Positions 53,205-62,926 are shown, counted from the first letter of the stretch. The stretch is DNA of 64,000 nt from CAYLRU01 sp964386565 (GCA_964386565.1 CAYLRU010000001.1:62001-126000), one strand, 5' to 3'. Notes: generated by a model not told the origin, from the sequence alone. A program made the numbers and translations.

Positions 53205-54569
53205 TTACGAAACCTTTGCCGCTGTTTCTTTTTCAGCACCAGGTTTGTTTTTACCGGCAAAATAGTCGCTGAAATAGTGTTTGAAAATCATTTTGGCATA
53301 CTGGGCGGCCCGTGTCCCGATATATTTTTCATGGGCGACAAAAACCGAAACGCCGATGCAACCGTTACCGGATTTTTCACGGGCATATCCCACAAACCAG
53401 TCCAGCCGGACATCATGGGTGGTATTGTCGATGGAACCGGTTTTGCCGCCCATGTCCAGCTGTGAGAGAATGCGGTCTTTCCGGTATCCTCTGAAGGTCT
53501 TTCTGCAGGTACCGGATTTTATGGTCGCCCCCATCAGTGCCTGAACAATTTTTGCGGTATTCCCTGAAATTGCCTGTTTGATCGGAGTCGGTGTCCCTGC
53601 ATAAACCATCCGTCCCCTGTTGTCACTGATCCGTTCAATGATAAACGGCTCCATCAGCTTGCCGCCGTTCACCACGGTTCCGGCGATCAGTGCGCCGTGA
53701 ACAGGCGTAATCGTGGTGTCGCGGTTAAACCCACTGGCAACCTCGGCCCATTGATATGAATCATCCTGCACCGTAAATTCGCTTATTTTCAACGGCAGTT
53801 CAAAATCAATGGCCATATTGAATCCGAATTCCGTTGCATATTGTTCCAATACATCCTTTTTTAAGTAAAGGGCGCCCAGCTTCCCGAATACGGGATTGAT
53901 CGACGTGGCAAATGCTTCTTTGAGAGAAACCCAGTTGGTGTAACGGGTGTTTTGGTTTTTAAGTTGAGATTTATATAACGTGTGTTTTTTTCCGTTGAAC
54001 GGGATTTTTTTTTGTTCATTAAAATCAAACCGTTCAATGGCGGCGGCGGCGGTTATGATTTTAAAGATACTGGCTGCCGGAAATCGGCTTTGAGCGCATA
54101 AATTACCGGCTGTTCCGGTTCTGTCATAACTGGCCATGGCAAGAATTTTTCCGGTGATGGGATCCGTCACTACAATTCCGATGTATTTGGCGGTTCTCGG
54201 GTCTATTTTTTTTTGGATAAAATCCTGAAGCGACTTGTCTACGGTGGTCGTGACCGTATAATCGGCATTATCGGTTGAAAAGTGAAATTGTTTTTCGGTC
54301 AGATCGACAGCGGCGTTGCCCTCCAGAATGGTTTGAACGGTCTTTTTATCCAACAGGCGGCCCGTTGGCACCGATATTTCTGCTTCCATTGCCCGGGTTT
54401 TTTTTAAATACCGGATGACGGTGGTTGAGCCGATCATAACACCGTAAACAGCGGCCGACAAAAAAACACAGACAATAAGGCCCATACCGAAGTTAACAAG
54501 GCGGCGCTTTCGGAGGGCTTTCCGCTTTAACGTCTCCTGATAATCTCTCCAGCTCGGTTGTTGCTTCAT
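53205..54569 (-). CDS. Penicillin-binding transpeptidase with one membrane anchor
   Basis: 454 residues from ATG 54569. A cytoplasmic basic tail and one membrane helix (about 33-55) precede a periplasmic domain. The active-site motifs are present: SxxK in AASIFK, SxN in ATSINP and KTG in MGGKTGS. It is shorter than usual class B enzymes (~600) and lacks a recognisable pedestal domain, so it resembles a minimal transpeptidase that cross-links peptidoglycan. Function within the family (PBP2, FtsI or other) is open. It lies between metG and the DegT gene; an upstream ATG at 54626 is possible but lacks a better ribosome site. Confidence 0.85.
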   Translation of the reverse strand: MKQQPSWRDYQETLKRKALRKRRLVNFGMGLIVCVFLSAAVYGVMIGSTTVIRYLKKTRAMEAEISVPTGRLLDKKTVQTILEGNAAVDLTEKQFHFSTDNADYTVTTTVDKSLQDFIQKKIDPRTAKYIGIVVTDPITGKILAMASYDRTGTAGNLCAQSRFPAASIFKIITAAAAIERFDFNEQKKIPFNGKKHTLYKSQLKNQNTRYTNWVSLKEAFATSINPVFGKLGALYLKKDVLEQYATEFGFNMAIDFELPLKISEFTVQDDSYQWAEVASGFNRDTTITPVHGALIAGTVVNGGKLMEPFIIERISDNRGRMVYAGTPTPIKQAISGNTAKIVQALMGATIKSGTCRKTFRGYRKDRILSQLDMGGKTGSIDNTTHDVRLDWFVGYAREKSGNGCIGVSVFVAHEKYIGTRAAQYAKMIFKHYFSDYFAGKNKPGAEKETAAKVS

Positions 54570-54652
54570 AAAAATATGATTCCGGGTCAGCGGTCGCCGC
54601 TGATGCAAACAAAATCTACTGTTCGTCATCACGCACAAACGAAAAAAACGCG

Positions 54653-56578
54653 TTATCGCAGCGGCGTTCCCGGTTTTACCGGTTTATCCGCACAAACCAA
54701 TGCCAGGCTTTTGCCATCTTCAGCAGCCAAAACCATTCCCTTGGAAACAATGCCCATGAGCTTGACCGGCTTCAGATTGGCCACCACGATTACTTGTTTG
54801 CCTTTCAAGGATTCCGGTTCATAATGCTCTGCAATACCCGCGACCACGGTTCTTTTCTCCCCGATATCCACTTCAAGTTCGAGGAGTTTTTTCGCCCGGG
54901 GAATTTTTTGGGCATTCAGGACAGTCCCCACCCGGAGATCTATTTCGCTTAGGGTATCAATGGTGATTTCCGGCTTGATTTCCGGCTTTTCCGTTTTGGC
55001 CTCTTCCGGCTCTCCTGGTTCAGCCGCCTGTATTTTATCCGGATCGATCCTGGGAAACAGGGAAACCGATTTCAGCAGTTGTGTGCCGGGCTGGATAAGA
55101 TTCCACGTTTTAAGCGAATCAAGGGGATAAAACCCTTTGTCGGGATCAAGGCCCAGGTGCTGCTGCATTTTTTTCGCCGTATCCGGCATCACCGGATATA
55201 TCAAGCCTGACAAAACCCGAAGACCTTCCAGCAGGTTGTATATCACCGCATCAAGTTGCTTTCTGCTGGAAGGCTTTTTTGCCAGCTCCCACGGCGCCAT
55301 TACATCGATATACTTGTTCATCCTGCTGACGAAGCTCCAGACCGACAATATCGCCTTATGGAATTCAAATCCTTCCATGGCCGATTCAAATCCTTCAACC
55401 GCGCTGAGCGCATCATCGGCCAGGCCCAACTGCAGTTCTTTTTCCAGGTCGGCATCGACCTCAGGAACTTTTCCTTTATAGTACTTATGGGACATGGCCA
55501 GCACCCGGCTGAAAAGATTACCGAAATCATTGGCCAGGTCCGAGTTGATGCGTTCCACCAGGGCGGTCTCGCTGAAGTTGGAATCCAGACCGAAAACCAT
55601 ATCCCGCATGAGGAAAAACCGGAATGCATCCAACCCGTAAACCGTTTTCATTCGAAAGGGCTCCACTACATTGCCCAGGCTTTTTGACATTTTACTGTCG
55701 TCTAAATTCCAATATCCGTGCACATTCAGATGACGATACAAGGGGATACCGGCGGCTTTGAGCATGATGGGCCAGTAGATGCCATGGGGCTTTAGAATGT
55801 CTTTTGCCACCACATGCTGGACATTGGGCCAGAATTTTTTAAACAGATCCCCGTCAGGATAGTTTACCGCAGAAAGATAATTGATCAGCGCGTCAAACCA
55901 TACATAGGTGACATATTCAGGATCAAAGGGAAGGGTGATGCCCCATTGCAGCCGGTTTTTGGGCCTGGATATACACAGGTCCTCTAACGGCTCCCGTAAA
56001 AACGCCAGGACTTCGTTTTTATACCGTTCCGGCCGGATAAAGTCCGGATGGCGGTTGATATAATCGATAAGCCAGTCCTGATAACGGCTCATCTTAAAAA
56101 AATAGTTCGATTCCCTTATGATTTCAGGCGCTGTCTCATGGTCCGGGCATTTGCCCTCCACCAGCTCCCGTTCCGTATAGAAACGCTCACATCCATAACA
56201 GTAAAGCCCCTCGTATTCACTGAAGTAAATATCCCCGGAATCATAAAGCTGCTGAAGAATCATTTCCACCACCCGCATATGATGGGGGTCGGTGGTCCTG
56301 ATAAACCGATCGTACCGGATATTCAGTTCCGGCCACAATTGCCTGAACAGGTTGCTGATCATATCTGCATACGACTTCGGGCTCAAATTCTCCGCCTTGG
56401 CGGCACGGACGACTTTATCGCCGTGTTCGTCCGTACCGGTGAGGAAAAAAGAGTCCATGCCACGCATATCGGCGAACCGCCGGGCAACATCCGCCACAAT
56501 TGTCGTATAGGCATGACCCAGATGAGGCCTGGAGTTGACGTAATAAATCGGGGTCGTTATATAAAAAGATGATGTCAT
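54653..56578 (-). CDS. metG: Methionyl-tRNA synthetase
   Basis: 641 residues. The class I signature HIGH is HLGH in NSRPHLGHAYTT, and KMSKS is in DDSKMSKSLGN. The zinc-knuckle region has CYGCERF and CPDHE. A C-terminal tRNA-binding domain (about 535-641, IDLRVGTVLNAQKIPRAKKL) is fused, as in many bacterial enzymes. It charges initiator and elongator tRNA-Met. AAAGGA precedes the ATG, five bases after the PSP1 gene. The following transpeptidase begins after its stop. Confidence 0.97.
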   Translation of the reverse strand: MTSSFYITTPIYYVNSRPHLGHAYTTIVADVARRFADMRGMDSFFLTGTDEHGDKVVRAAKAENLSPKSYADMISNLFRQLWPELNIRYDRFIRTTDPHHMRVVEMILQQLYDSGDIYFSEYEGLYCYGCERFYTERELVEGKCPDHETAPEIIRESNYFFKMSRYQDWLIDYINRHPDFIRPERYKNEVLAFLREPLEDLCISRPKNRLQWGITLPFDPEYVTYVWFDALINYLSAVNYPDGDLFKKFWPNVQHVVAKDILKPHGIYWPIMLKAAGIPLYRHLNVHGYWNLDDSKMSKSLGNVVEPFRMKTVYGLDAFRFFLMRDMVFGLDSNFSETALVERINSDLANDFGNLFSRVLAMSHKYYKGKVPEVDADLEKELQLGLADDALSAVEGFESAMEGFEFHKAILSVWSFVSRMNKYIDVMAPWELAKKPSSRKQLDAVIYNLLEGLRVLSGLIYPVMPDTAKKMQQHLGLDPDKGFYPLDSLKTWNLIQPGTQLLKSVSLFPRIDPDKIQAAEPGEPEEAKTEKPEIKPEITIDTLSEIDLRVGTVLNAQKIPRAKKLLELEVDIGEKRTVVAGIAEHYEPESLKGKQVIVVANLKPVKLMGIVSKGMVLAAEDGKSLALVCADKPVKPGTPLR

Positions 56579-56582
56579 CGGT

Positions 56583-57392
56583 TTATTCCTTTTTTCCTTC
56601 CACGTTGATTTTATCGATGTCGATTTCTATTTCCGGACCATCCGTCAATTGAACGGCGATTTTCTGTTTTAAGGGATTGTGTCGCGTTACCTTGCCCTTG
56701 CCGTCCTGGGTCACGACGACTTTTCCGATTTTGGGATATCCTTTTTTCAGCTCTGCATATGTCTGGTTTTCAAAGGTCAGGCAGCACATGAGCCTTCCGC
56801 ACTGTCCGGATATTTTAGTGGGATTCAAGGATAAACCCTGCTCCTTGGCCATTCGGATGGAGACGGGGCCGAAATTTTCCATAAAAGCCGAACAACAGAT
56901 GGGTCGTCCGCACCGTCCCACACCGCCGCACATTTTGGCATGATTTCGGATCCCCACCTGCCGCATTTCGATTCGAACACCGAGTTCTTTTACCAGCATT
57001 TTAACCAGTTGCCGGAAATCCACCCTTCCGTCGGCGGTAAAATAAAATGTCAGCTTCGTGCCGTCGAATGTACTCTCCACATTAAAAAGGTTCATTTTCA
57101 GACCCAGCTCTTTGATGCAGGACAGACAATAGGCATGGGCTTTTTTTTCAATATCCCTGTTTTTCTCCAACTGTACAAAATCTTTTTCACCGGCCAGCCG
57201 ATAGACCTTTTTCAGCGGCTTATCCCCAGTTTTTTCCTCATAGGCCTTCGGCGGATTCACCACAACGCCCAGTCCTAATCCATACTGGGTTTCCACAATC
57301 ACATGATCCCCCGTTTTCAATACGAAAGCGCCGCAATCAAAGTCATATATTTTGCCTGCCGGTTTAAACCGTATACCGATAATTTTTTTCAT
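56583..57392 (-). CDS. PSP1-domain protein (YaaT/RicT family)
   Basis: 269 residues. The PSP1 domain (about 5-180) begins RFKPAGKIYDFDCGAFVLKT-like sequence with GLGLGVVV, and the Cys-rich part MCGGVGRCGRPICCSAFM and SGQCGRLMCCLTFE is the family signature. In Bacillus, YaaT (RicT) with RicA and RicF carries iron-sulfur clusters and assists RNA processing and development. In Desulfobacterota its job is unknown. It follows holB by nine bases; holB next to yaaT is a widely conserved arrangement. Confidence 0.9.
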   Translation of the reverse strand: MKKIIGIRFKPAGKIYDFDCGAFVLKTGDHVIVETQYGLGLGVVVNPPKAYEEKTGDKPLKKVYRLAGEKDFVQLEKNRDIEKKAHAYCLSCIKELGLKMNLFNVESTFDGTKLTFYFTADGRVDFRQLVKMLVKELGVRIEMRQVGIRNHAKMCGGVGRCGRPICCSAFMENFGPVSIRMAKEQGLSLNPTKISGQCGRLMCCLTFENQTYAELKKGYPKIGKVVVTQDGKGKVTRHNPLKQKIAVQLTDGPEIEIDIDKINVEGKKE

Positions 57393-57401
57393 ATGGGTTC
57401 T

Positions 57402-58457
57402 TTATGTGGATGCAAGCCTCAACATCATGATGTCCAGGCTCAGCCTTAAATTCATGTTTGCCGAGATATCTTTTTGTGCGTGGCTGATAATCTCGATTTT
57501 TGAAACCAGTTCGTTTACCGTGCATGAGGCCGAAACATTTCCGATTTCTTCGCGCAAGTCCTTATGAATGATCTTTTCAGGCGTATACCGGTAAACAATA
57601 AGGTCTCTTAACCACGTTTTCATCACTTCCAGCGAATCCATCACTGTTGACTTGTTTTTAGCCAGTTTTTCGGAAAAAGCCAACAGTAAAGATTTAGGCC
57701 TTCTGGAGAGTACGCCGGGGTTGTCCAAACCACCGGCTTTGATCAACCATCTTCTTCGATGGGCCCAATTCGATCGGCTCATCAATAACGCCCGTGTATA
57801 ACTCCCATTGGCCATGGCGGCCGGGATGGCGGCTTGTTCGGGGCTGATTCCGGTGTTTTTCGTCAACAGGCTTTCGATGTCCTTTTGGACGATGGGGTTG
57901 AACCGGATTCGCCGGCACCGTGATACGATCGTGGGTAACAGGTCGGATGTCTCCCTTGCGGTGAGAATCAATACCGTTCGGTCCGGCGGTTCTTCCAGCG
58001 CCTTTAACAGCGCGTTGGCAGCCGAAGGATTCATGGTATGGCTTTCGCCGATGATAACGACGCGAACCTTTGCCTCATAGGGTTTAAAGGAAAGGGTTCG
58101 GCAAACCTCGCGGATTTGATTGATTTTGATCATCGAACCGGATGGCTCGATGTGGATGACGTCCGGGTGGTTTTGCGACCGGATTTTATTGCAGGACCTG
58201 CACGAACCGCAGGCGTTTACACGAAACGGCCCATCTTCCCGGTGAATTTCATTGGAAGAAGTTCCGGCTGGCTGGTCTGGATCTGCTGCCGGTTTTTCGC
58301 AGTTTACCGCCATGGCAAAGGCCAGGGCGGTCATTCGTTTTCCAACGCCTTCGATTCCCGTAAAAAGCAGTGCATGGGGAATTGTATTTTTCAGAAGAAA
58401 CCGGGTTATCGTCCGTATGGGCCGGTCTTGGCTGAGTATTGAGTCAAACCCGTTCAC
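57402..58457 (-). CDS. holB: DNA polymerase III delta' subunit
   Basis: 351 residues starting with GTG at 58457, six bases after the HU stop. A Walker-like GIEGVGKRMTAL and a zinc site of four cysteines (CGSCRSCNKIRSQ preceded by VNAC) sit in domain 1, as in HolB. VVIIGESHTMNPSAANALLKAL and LEEPPDRTVLILTA-like sequence are the clamp-loader motifs, with SRCRRIRF as the sensor region. It helps load the DnaN clamp. Placed between an HU-like gene and the PSP1 gene, it is probably co-transcribed with both. Confidence 0.92.
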   Translation of the reverse strand: MNGFDSILSQDRPIRTITRFLLKNTIPHALLFTGIEGVGKRMTALAFAMAVNCEKPAADPDQPAGTSSNEIHREDGPFRVNACGSCRSCNKIRSQNHPDVIHIEPSGSMIKINQIREVCRTLSFKPYEAKVRVVIIGESHTMNPSAANALLKALEEPPDRTVLILTARETSDLLPTIVSRCRRIRFNPIVQKDIESLLTKNTGISPEQAAIPAAMANGSYTRALLMSRSNWAHRRRWLIKAGGLDNPGVLSRRPKSLLLAFSEKLAKNKSTVMDSLEVMKTWLRDLIVYRYTPEKIIHKDLREEIGNVSASCTVNELVSKIEIISHAQKDISANMNLRLSLDIMMLRLAST

Positions 58458-58462
58458 TTTGA

Positions 58463-58738
58463 TTAAAAATCTACCCGTTCTTTAAGTTCTTTTCCTGCTT
58501 TAAAAAACGGAAGTCGTTTGGGTTTAATCTGTACCTTCTCGCCGGTTTTGGGATTTCTGCCGGTATAGCTTTTATACTCTTTGACAAAAAAACTGCAAAG
58601 GCCCCTTATTTCGACTCGTTCGCCGTTGGCAAGTGCATTGGCCATACTGTCGAAAAATATCTGCACCACCTTTGCAGCCTCGGATTTGGATATATTCGCT
58701 TCGGTTTTCAAGGCGGAGATCAGCTCGAGTTTATTCAT
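58463..58738 (-). CDS. HU/IHF-family DNA-binding protein
   Basis: 91 residues with the family signature GLCSFFVKEYKSYTGRNPKT and the final KPKRLPFFKAGKELKERV. It bends DNA as a dimer and shapes the nucleoid. Whether it is HU or an IHF subunit cannot be decided; the start MNKLELISALKTEANIS is IHF-like. AGGAGG precedes the ATG. It follows the NusG-like gene and precedes holB by six bases. Confidence 0.92.
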   Translation of the reverse strand: MNKLELISALKTEANISKSEAAKVVQIFFDSMANALANGERVEIRGLCSFFVKEYKSYTGRNPKTGEKVQIKPKRLPFFKAGKELKERVDF

Positions 58739-58814
58739 TTATCCTCCTAAAATTTATTGATATAGTTTCGATATATGGTGTGTTGTAAACAAAACTTTAT
58801 AAGATGTCAAGAGG

Positions 58815-59342
58815 TTATGAAAATATTTCAGGTATGGGTTCCACATCTTCTTTATGGATTTCCACACCGGCAAATTGCCCGAGAGATTCAACATTCACAA
58901 CGACCCGATGTTTTCCCTTGTAACGCCAAAAAGTCCCCACAACGCCGGTAAACGGGCCGTTAACAACCAGGACCCTGTCTCCTTTCCTGAATTTGGTGCC
59001 GGTGGTGATGGGATCTCCCACCGACACCATGATTTTCAGTGAATCGATGGTTTGGTCGCTTACCGGGACCGGGCCGTCCTTATTGCCGATGAGACGAACC
59101 GCTCCCACTGTTTTTACGATATCCAAGTGCCTTTCCGGATAAAGATCGGTTTTAACAAACAGATAACCCGGGAAAAGGGGTACGTTAAGGATGACCCGCC
59201 GGTCCCGGCGCCGGCTTCCGACTTTTATCTTGGGCAGGAAAACGTCTATGGATTTTTTTTGCAAGCCGTCATAAACGACGTTTTCAAACCGGCTTTTCGT
59301 GTGGAGAACATACCATGAGAAATTGAATTTATCCAGCGACAT
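58815..59342 (-). CDS. NusG-family transcription antiterminator paralog (RfaH/UpxY-like)
   Basis: 175 residues. The NGN domain has FSWYVLHTKSRFENVVYDGL and VPLFPGYLFVKTDL; the KOW domain is GDRVLVVNGPFTGVVGTFWR. Compared with housekeeping NusG it lacks the usual neighbours (secE, rplK), which suggests a specialised paralog that follows RNA polymerase through long envelope operons. GAGG precedes the ATG. It is the first gene of the leftward run and lies 36 bases after lptD on the same strand. Confidence 0.88.
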   Translation of the reverse strand: MSLDKFNFSWYVLHTKSRFENVVYDGLQKKSIDVFLPKIKVGSRRRDRRVILNVPLFPGYLFVKTDLYPERHLDIVKTVGAVRLIGNKDGPVPVSDQTIDSLKIMVSVGDPITTGTKFRKGDRVLVVNGPFTGVVGTFWRYKGKHRVVVNVESLGQFAGVEIHKEDVEPIPEIFS

Positions 59343-59378
59343 ACAAAACCTCGAAAAACCTTACCGCAACCGGCATAT

Positions 59379-61739
59379 TTATTTGTTTCCGATTTCACCC
59401 AGTCCCTTCAGGGTCACCATAAACTCGATCTTGCGGTCGTCTTCCTCATCTGAAAATCGCATGTCAAGCATCCAGCATCGGGCATCATATATAAAGCCCA
59501 GGTTGGTTTCCACGGTCTCTCCGGTTGCCAGATTGTGTTCATAATCAGCGTAAGAATAAATCCTGTCAGAGAGGTTCAACCCGATATTTGCGCTGAAGAA
59601 CTCCACCAGATCGTCCGTAAACCGGTATTCCAGGTTCAGACGGTTCCCCTGACCGTCCGATAATGCCATTTCAATGTTCCGGTCCGTAAACCGGTTATCA
59701 TAATGGTTCCACCCGGCATCCGCCAATATGGATAGAAAGCCGGCACACATCAACTCAAGTTCGGCTTCAAGGGGAAGAAACGGCTGCTTGCCCTTACCGT
59801 TTCTGTAATCCGCCGGATCGCCCGCCCTTGCCTCGTTAATATCATAGCCCTGCATGAGTTCGAATCTCAACAGGGGACCGTATCGGACTTCTTCCTGACT
59901 TTCGGTGTTTAAGGGCATCCGGGTTGTATCCTCTTCCGACACTGTCTTTGAGGACTGATCAGGAACCCGGCCCGGATATGACCGGGATCGGGTGGTCAAA
60001 TACTGGGTCAGGCCCAAGGTGATTTGATTTGTTTTTTCCACACGGTTGACGTCATCCTCGATTCCGCCGAACCAGGGGTGCTCGTCCTGATCCAGATCGG
60101 GAATATAATCATATACAATCCGTGGTACGATGGAATGTTTCACAGCATCGATGTGGTCTGAATCGACGGCGTAGATTTTGTACACTTCGGACCTTGCATC
60201 AAGTTTTGCCTCAAACAGATGCCGGACCGTCACGCTGTCCTTGCCGGCCTCCGACGGGTGGTCCTGGAAAGAGTCCACCCACCACGCGGTTTCCCGAACG
60301 CCCACCGAAGGCTCGATGGAAAAATACGAATTGGAAAATCCGGGCAGGTAGAATCTGGGGTGGATATCGAGGCGGTGGCCCCTGGTTCCGTCTTCGCTGA
60401 ACAAATATGTGTATTCCGAATCGGATTGCCAGTAAAAAGAAGATGAAAAAATCGGCTGTTTTGATGTATTGAAACGGGCCCGGGGTAAGTTTTGAAGTGT
60501 TGTGTTTTCGTCCAGATATCGGCGGGCAATAACATCATCATACCACCTGACGTCGGTATTAAAAGTCCAAAACAGCCCCGTTTTGTTGATATTCAACTGA
60601 TTTATGCGAACCGGATCTTCATAGCTGTCCAGGGTCCGTCCGAAATCGTCCATGAAATAGTCGTCGGCAGCGGTATATCCTGAATGCCCGTCCCGGAATT
60701 CCAGGAGAAAATCCTGGTCGCTGACAATATCAAGATCCAGGGTCGCATTAAACCCGTATCCCAAGGCCTGGTCGGTTTTCATTCTGAACCAGTAACGATC
60801 CGAGTTGGTTCGTTCCCAGTTGTCATGGTCATATCCGTATTTGTTGCTCGTTTGCGGGGTATTGTCGTCAATTTCCCGGTCGTCTAGAAAGTCGAACATG
60901 AGGGTTCCCCTGGACCGGACATCCCTTACATATCGATATTCCAGCCCGATTTTGTTTCCCCTTTCGGACATGTAATGGTTGTAGAAGGTGGCATCCGAAC
61001 TTTGATTGATGGCCCAGTACAGGGGTTGGTCAAATTCAAATCCCTTGCGATCCGACAAACCGATTTTCGGTATAAGCAAACCGGATTGACGATCCAGCAT
61101 CACCGGAAATATGAAAAGCGGCGTATAAAACACGGGAATGTTTTTTGACCATAATGTGCCGTGTTTGACAAACCCGTAACCATTTAAGGTAACATCCATT
61201 TTTTTTCCGGTGATCCGCCATGCCGGGGTATCGCCGTCGCAGGTGGTCACCATGGCATTCTCTATGGAAAAAACATACGGCCGGGTTTGCTCCACCCTGT
61301 CTCCTTTTATCGTAAAATTGGCATCTTTTAAAAAAATTTCTCCGTCAATCAAGACTCCCTTTTCCGCCTTCAGGTCCATTTCCAAGGCACTTGCCTTTAA
61401 TACATCCTCACCCACTTTAAGGGTCACATTCCCCTCTGCAGATATTTTCATCCCGGCAATATTGAACAGCACCCTGTCTGCAAAAAGCGTTTTGTCATAT
61501 TGCTGAATGACGACGTTGCCCCATGCCTCGTATTGTTCCTCTTTCTGATGATAGACCACTTCATCGGCCTGAATCCGCCATGGTGCTTCCGGATCACCTG
61601 CAAAGACCTGCTCATATTTTTTCAGTTCCCCGGCTGTGCAGGCCGGCAACCACCCCGTGATCAATTGGCATATGGACAAAAAAAGGAACATGTTGAGAAA
61701 ATTCAGAAGAAAAAAAACCGACAAAGGACTGCGTCGCAT
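59379..61739 (-). CDS. lptD: LPS-assembly outer-membrane protein LptD
   Basis: 786 residues from ATG 61739 (MRRSPLSVFFLL), which has GAAAGG at good spacing; earlier starts lack one. A signal peptide is followed by an OstA-like N-terminal domain (DEVVYHQKEEQYEAWGNVVI) and a beta-barrel of many strands, ending ...FMVTLKGLGEIG. It inserts lipopolysaccharide in the outer membrane, with LptE elsewhere. Presence of the gene shows a true LPS-type outer membrane. Cysteines used for the usual disulfide pair are few; I see CTAG after the signal and TCDG, then CAGF and CWML later. The gene is preceded by a perfect dyad. Confidence 0.9.
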   Translation of the reverse strand: MRRSPLSVFFLLNFLNMFLFLSICQLITGWLPACTAGELKKYEQVFAGDPEAPWRIQADEVVYHQKEEQYEAWGNVVIQQYDKTLFADRVLFNIAGMKISAEGNVTLKVGEDVLKASALEMDLKAEKGVLIDGEIFLKDANFTIKGDRVEQTRPYVFSIENAMVTTCDGDTPAWRITGKKMDVTLNGYGFVKHGTLWSKNIPVFYTPLFIFPVMLDRQSGLLIPKIGLSDRKGFEFDQPLYWAINQSSDATFYNHYMSERGNKIGLEYRYVRDVRSRGTLMFDFLDDREIDDNTPQTSNKYGYDHDNWERTNSDRYWFRMKTDQALGYGFNATLDLDIVSDQDFLLEFRDGHSGYTAADDYFMDDFGRTLDSYEDPVRINQLNINKTGLFWTFNTDVRWYDDVIARRYLDENTTLQNLPRARFNTSKQPIFSSSFYWQSDSEYTYLFSEDGTRGHRLDIHPRFYLPGFSNSYFSIEPSVGVRETAWWVDSFQDHPSEAGKDSVTVRHLFEAKLDARSEVYKIYAVDSDHIDAVKHSIVPRIVYDYIPDLDQDEHPWFGGIEDDVNRVEKTNQITLGLTQYLTTRSRSYPGRVPDQSSKTVSEEDTTRMPLNTESQEEVRYGPLLRFELMQGYDINEARAGDPADYRNGKGKQPFLPLEAELELMCAGFLSILADAGWNHYDNRFTDRNIEMALSDGQGNRLNLEYRFTDDLVEFFSANIGLNLSDRIYSYADYEHNLATGETVETNLGFIYDARCWMLDMRFSDEEDDRKIEFMVTLKGLGEIGNK

Positions 61740-62146
61740 GTTTTGGCCTTTCAGGAAAACGCATGTTTTCAGGTTAACGTTTTGATGGTCTCGTAAAGAG
61801 TCGGAAAACAACTTTTTACGAGACCATCAAGTTTTTGACCTTTTTAGAAACTAGAAATACACCAAAAGTCCGGATACGTAAAACCTAAAACCCGATGAAT
61901 TTGAATTTATCCGTAACTTAATTTTCATCGGTAAATATAACAGCTTGATAAAGTGAAAGATATTCCATATACAAATATCAGGGGAAAAAAATCAAGGCAT
62001 AGTTCGTTAAAAATAGGCATTTAAAATATACTTGAGTTAAGTTATATATTTTCAAATCGTGTATATCGACAGTTAAATGAAATGCAGGCTGCAAAATAAG
62101 CGTTGTAACAGTGAAACGGCTTATGGCGCTCAACGTTCATCATAAC
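61740..62146. other. Divergent intergenic region between lptD and surE
   Basis: About 400 AT-rich bases with a 16-base perfect inverted repeat (61782-61830). The rest probably contains promoters for both sides. No gene was seen. Confidence 0.45.
61782..61830. repeat. 16-bp perfect inverted repeat upstream of lptD
   Basis: TTGATGGTCTCGTAAA (61782-61797) and TTTACGAGACCATCAA (61815-61830) are perfect complements with a 17-base loop. On the plus strand GTTTTT follows. It may be a leader hairpin or one copy of a dispersed intergenic repeat; no second copy lies in this window. Confidence 0.75.
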
Positions 62147-62899
62147 ATGAAAATTTTACTGACAAACGACGATGGCATATACGCTGAAGGGTTATGGGCG
62201 CTTTATGACCGGCTGTCCATGAAAAATTCCGTAACAGTGGTGGCGCCGGACCGGGAACGAAGTGCCGTGGGACACGGCATTACACTGCATACCCCGCTTC
62301 GTGCAACACAGGTTCATGTCAACGGTAAAGGGCCGGTCTGCAGCGTCACCGGTACACCGGTGGATTGCATCAAGCTGAGTGTTTTGGAGCTGCTGGATGA
62401 AAAACCCGACATGGTTGTGTCCGGAATAAATCCGGGCGCCAATGTGGGGGTTAATATCAATTATTCCGGTACGGTGGCCGCGGCAAAAGAAGCCGCGCTC
62501 TACGGCATAAAGGCCATCGCCGTATCCATCAATGGGTCTGATTGCCGATATTACGATGATGCTGCCCGGTTTGTTGAGAAAATCATAGACCGGGTGATGG
62601 ACAACGGGCTGCCCTTTGGAACCTTTCTCAATATTAATCTGCCCAATATGGCTGTAAAGGATATGAAAGGGATCAGGATCAGCAGGCAGGGCATACACTT
62701 TTTCGATGAATATTTCAAGAAACGGAAGGACCCCAGGGAACGGGTGTATTATTGGCACGGGTGTGATTCCGATCCGATATATGGAAATCCGGATATCGAC
62801 GGACAGGCAGTTTATGATAATTATATTTCCATCACCCCGATTAAGTGCGATATGACGGATTACAGTCTGATGAAAGAGTTGAAAAAATGGACCCTGTGA
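62147..62899 (+). CDS. surE: 5'/3'-nucleotidase SurE
   Basis: 250 residues from the ATG at 62147. The start MKILLTNDDGIYAEG is the family signature with its metal-binding Asp-Asp; SGINPGANVG and YSGTVAAAKEA complete it. SurE removes phosphate from nucleoside monophosphates and is stress-linked in many bacteria. Upstream in-frame starts (GTG 62111, ATG 62123) give 12 or 8 extra residues that do not fit the family; none has a clear ribosome site. The HD-domain gene follows after 27 bases. Confidence 0.95.
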   Translation: MKILLTNDDGIYAEGLWALYDRLSMKNSVTVVAPDRERSAVGHGITLHTPLRATQVHVNGKGPVCSVTGTPVDCIKLSVLELLDEKPDMVVSGINPGANVGVNINYSGTVAAAKEAALYGIKAIAVSINGSDCRYYDDAARFVEKIIDRVMDNGLPFGTFLNINLPNMAVKDMKGIRISRQGIHFFDEYFKKRKDPRERVYYWHGCDSDPIYGNPDIDGQAVYDNYISITPIKCDMTDYSLMKELKKWTL

Positions 62900-62926
62900 T
62901 TCGGGATCAACATTACGGACAGGCAG

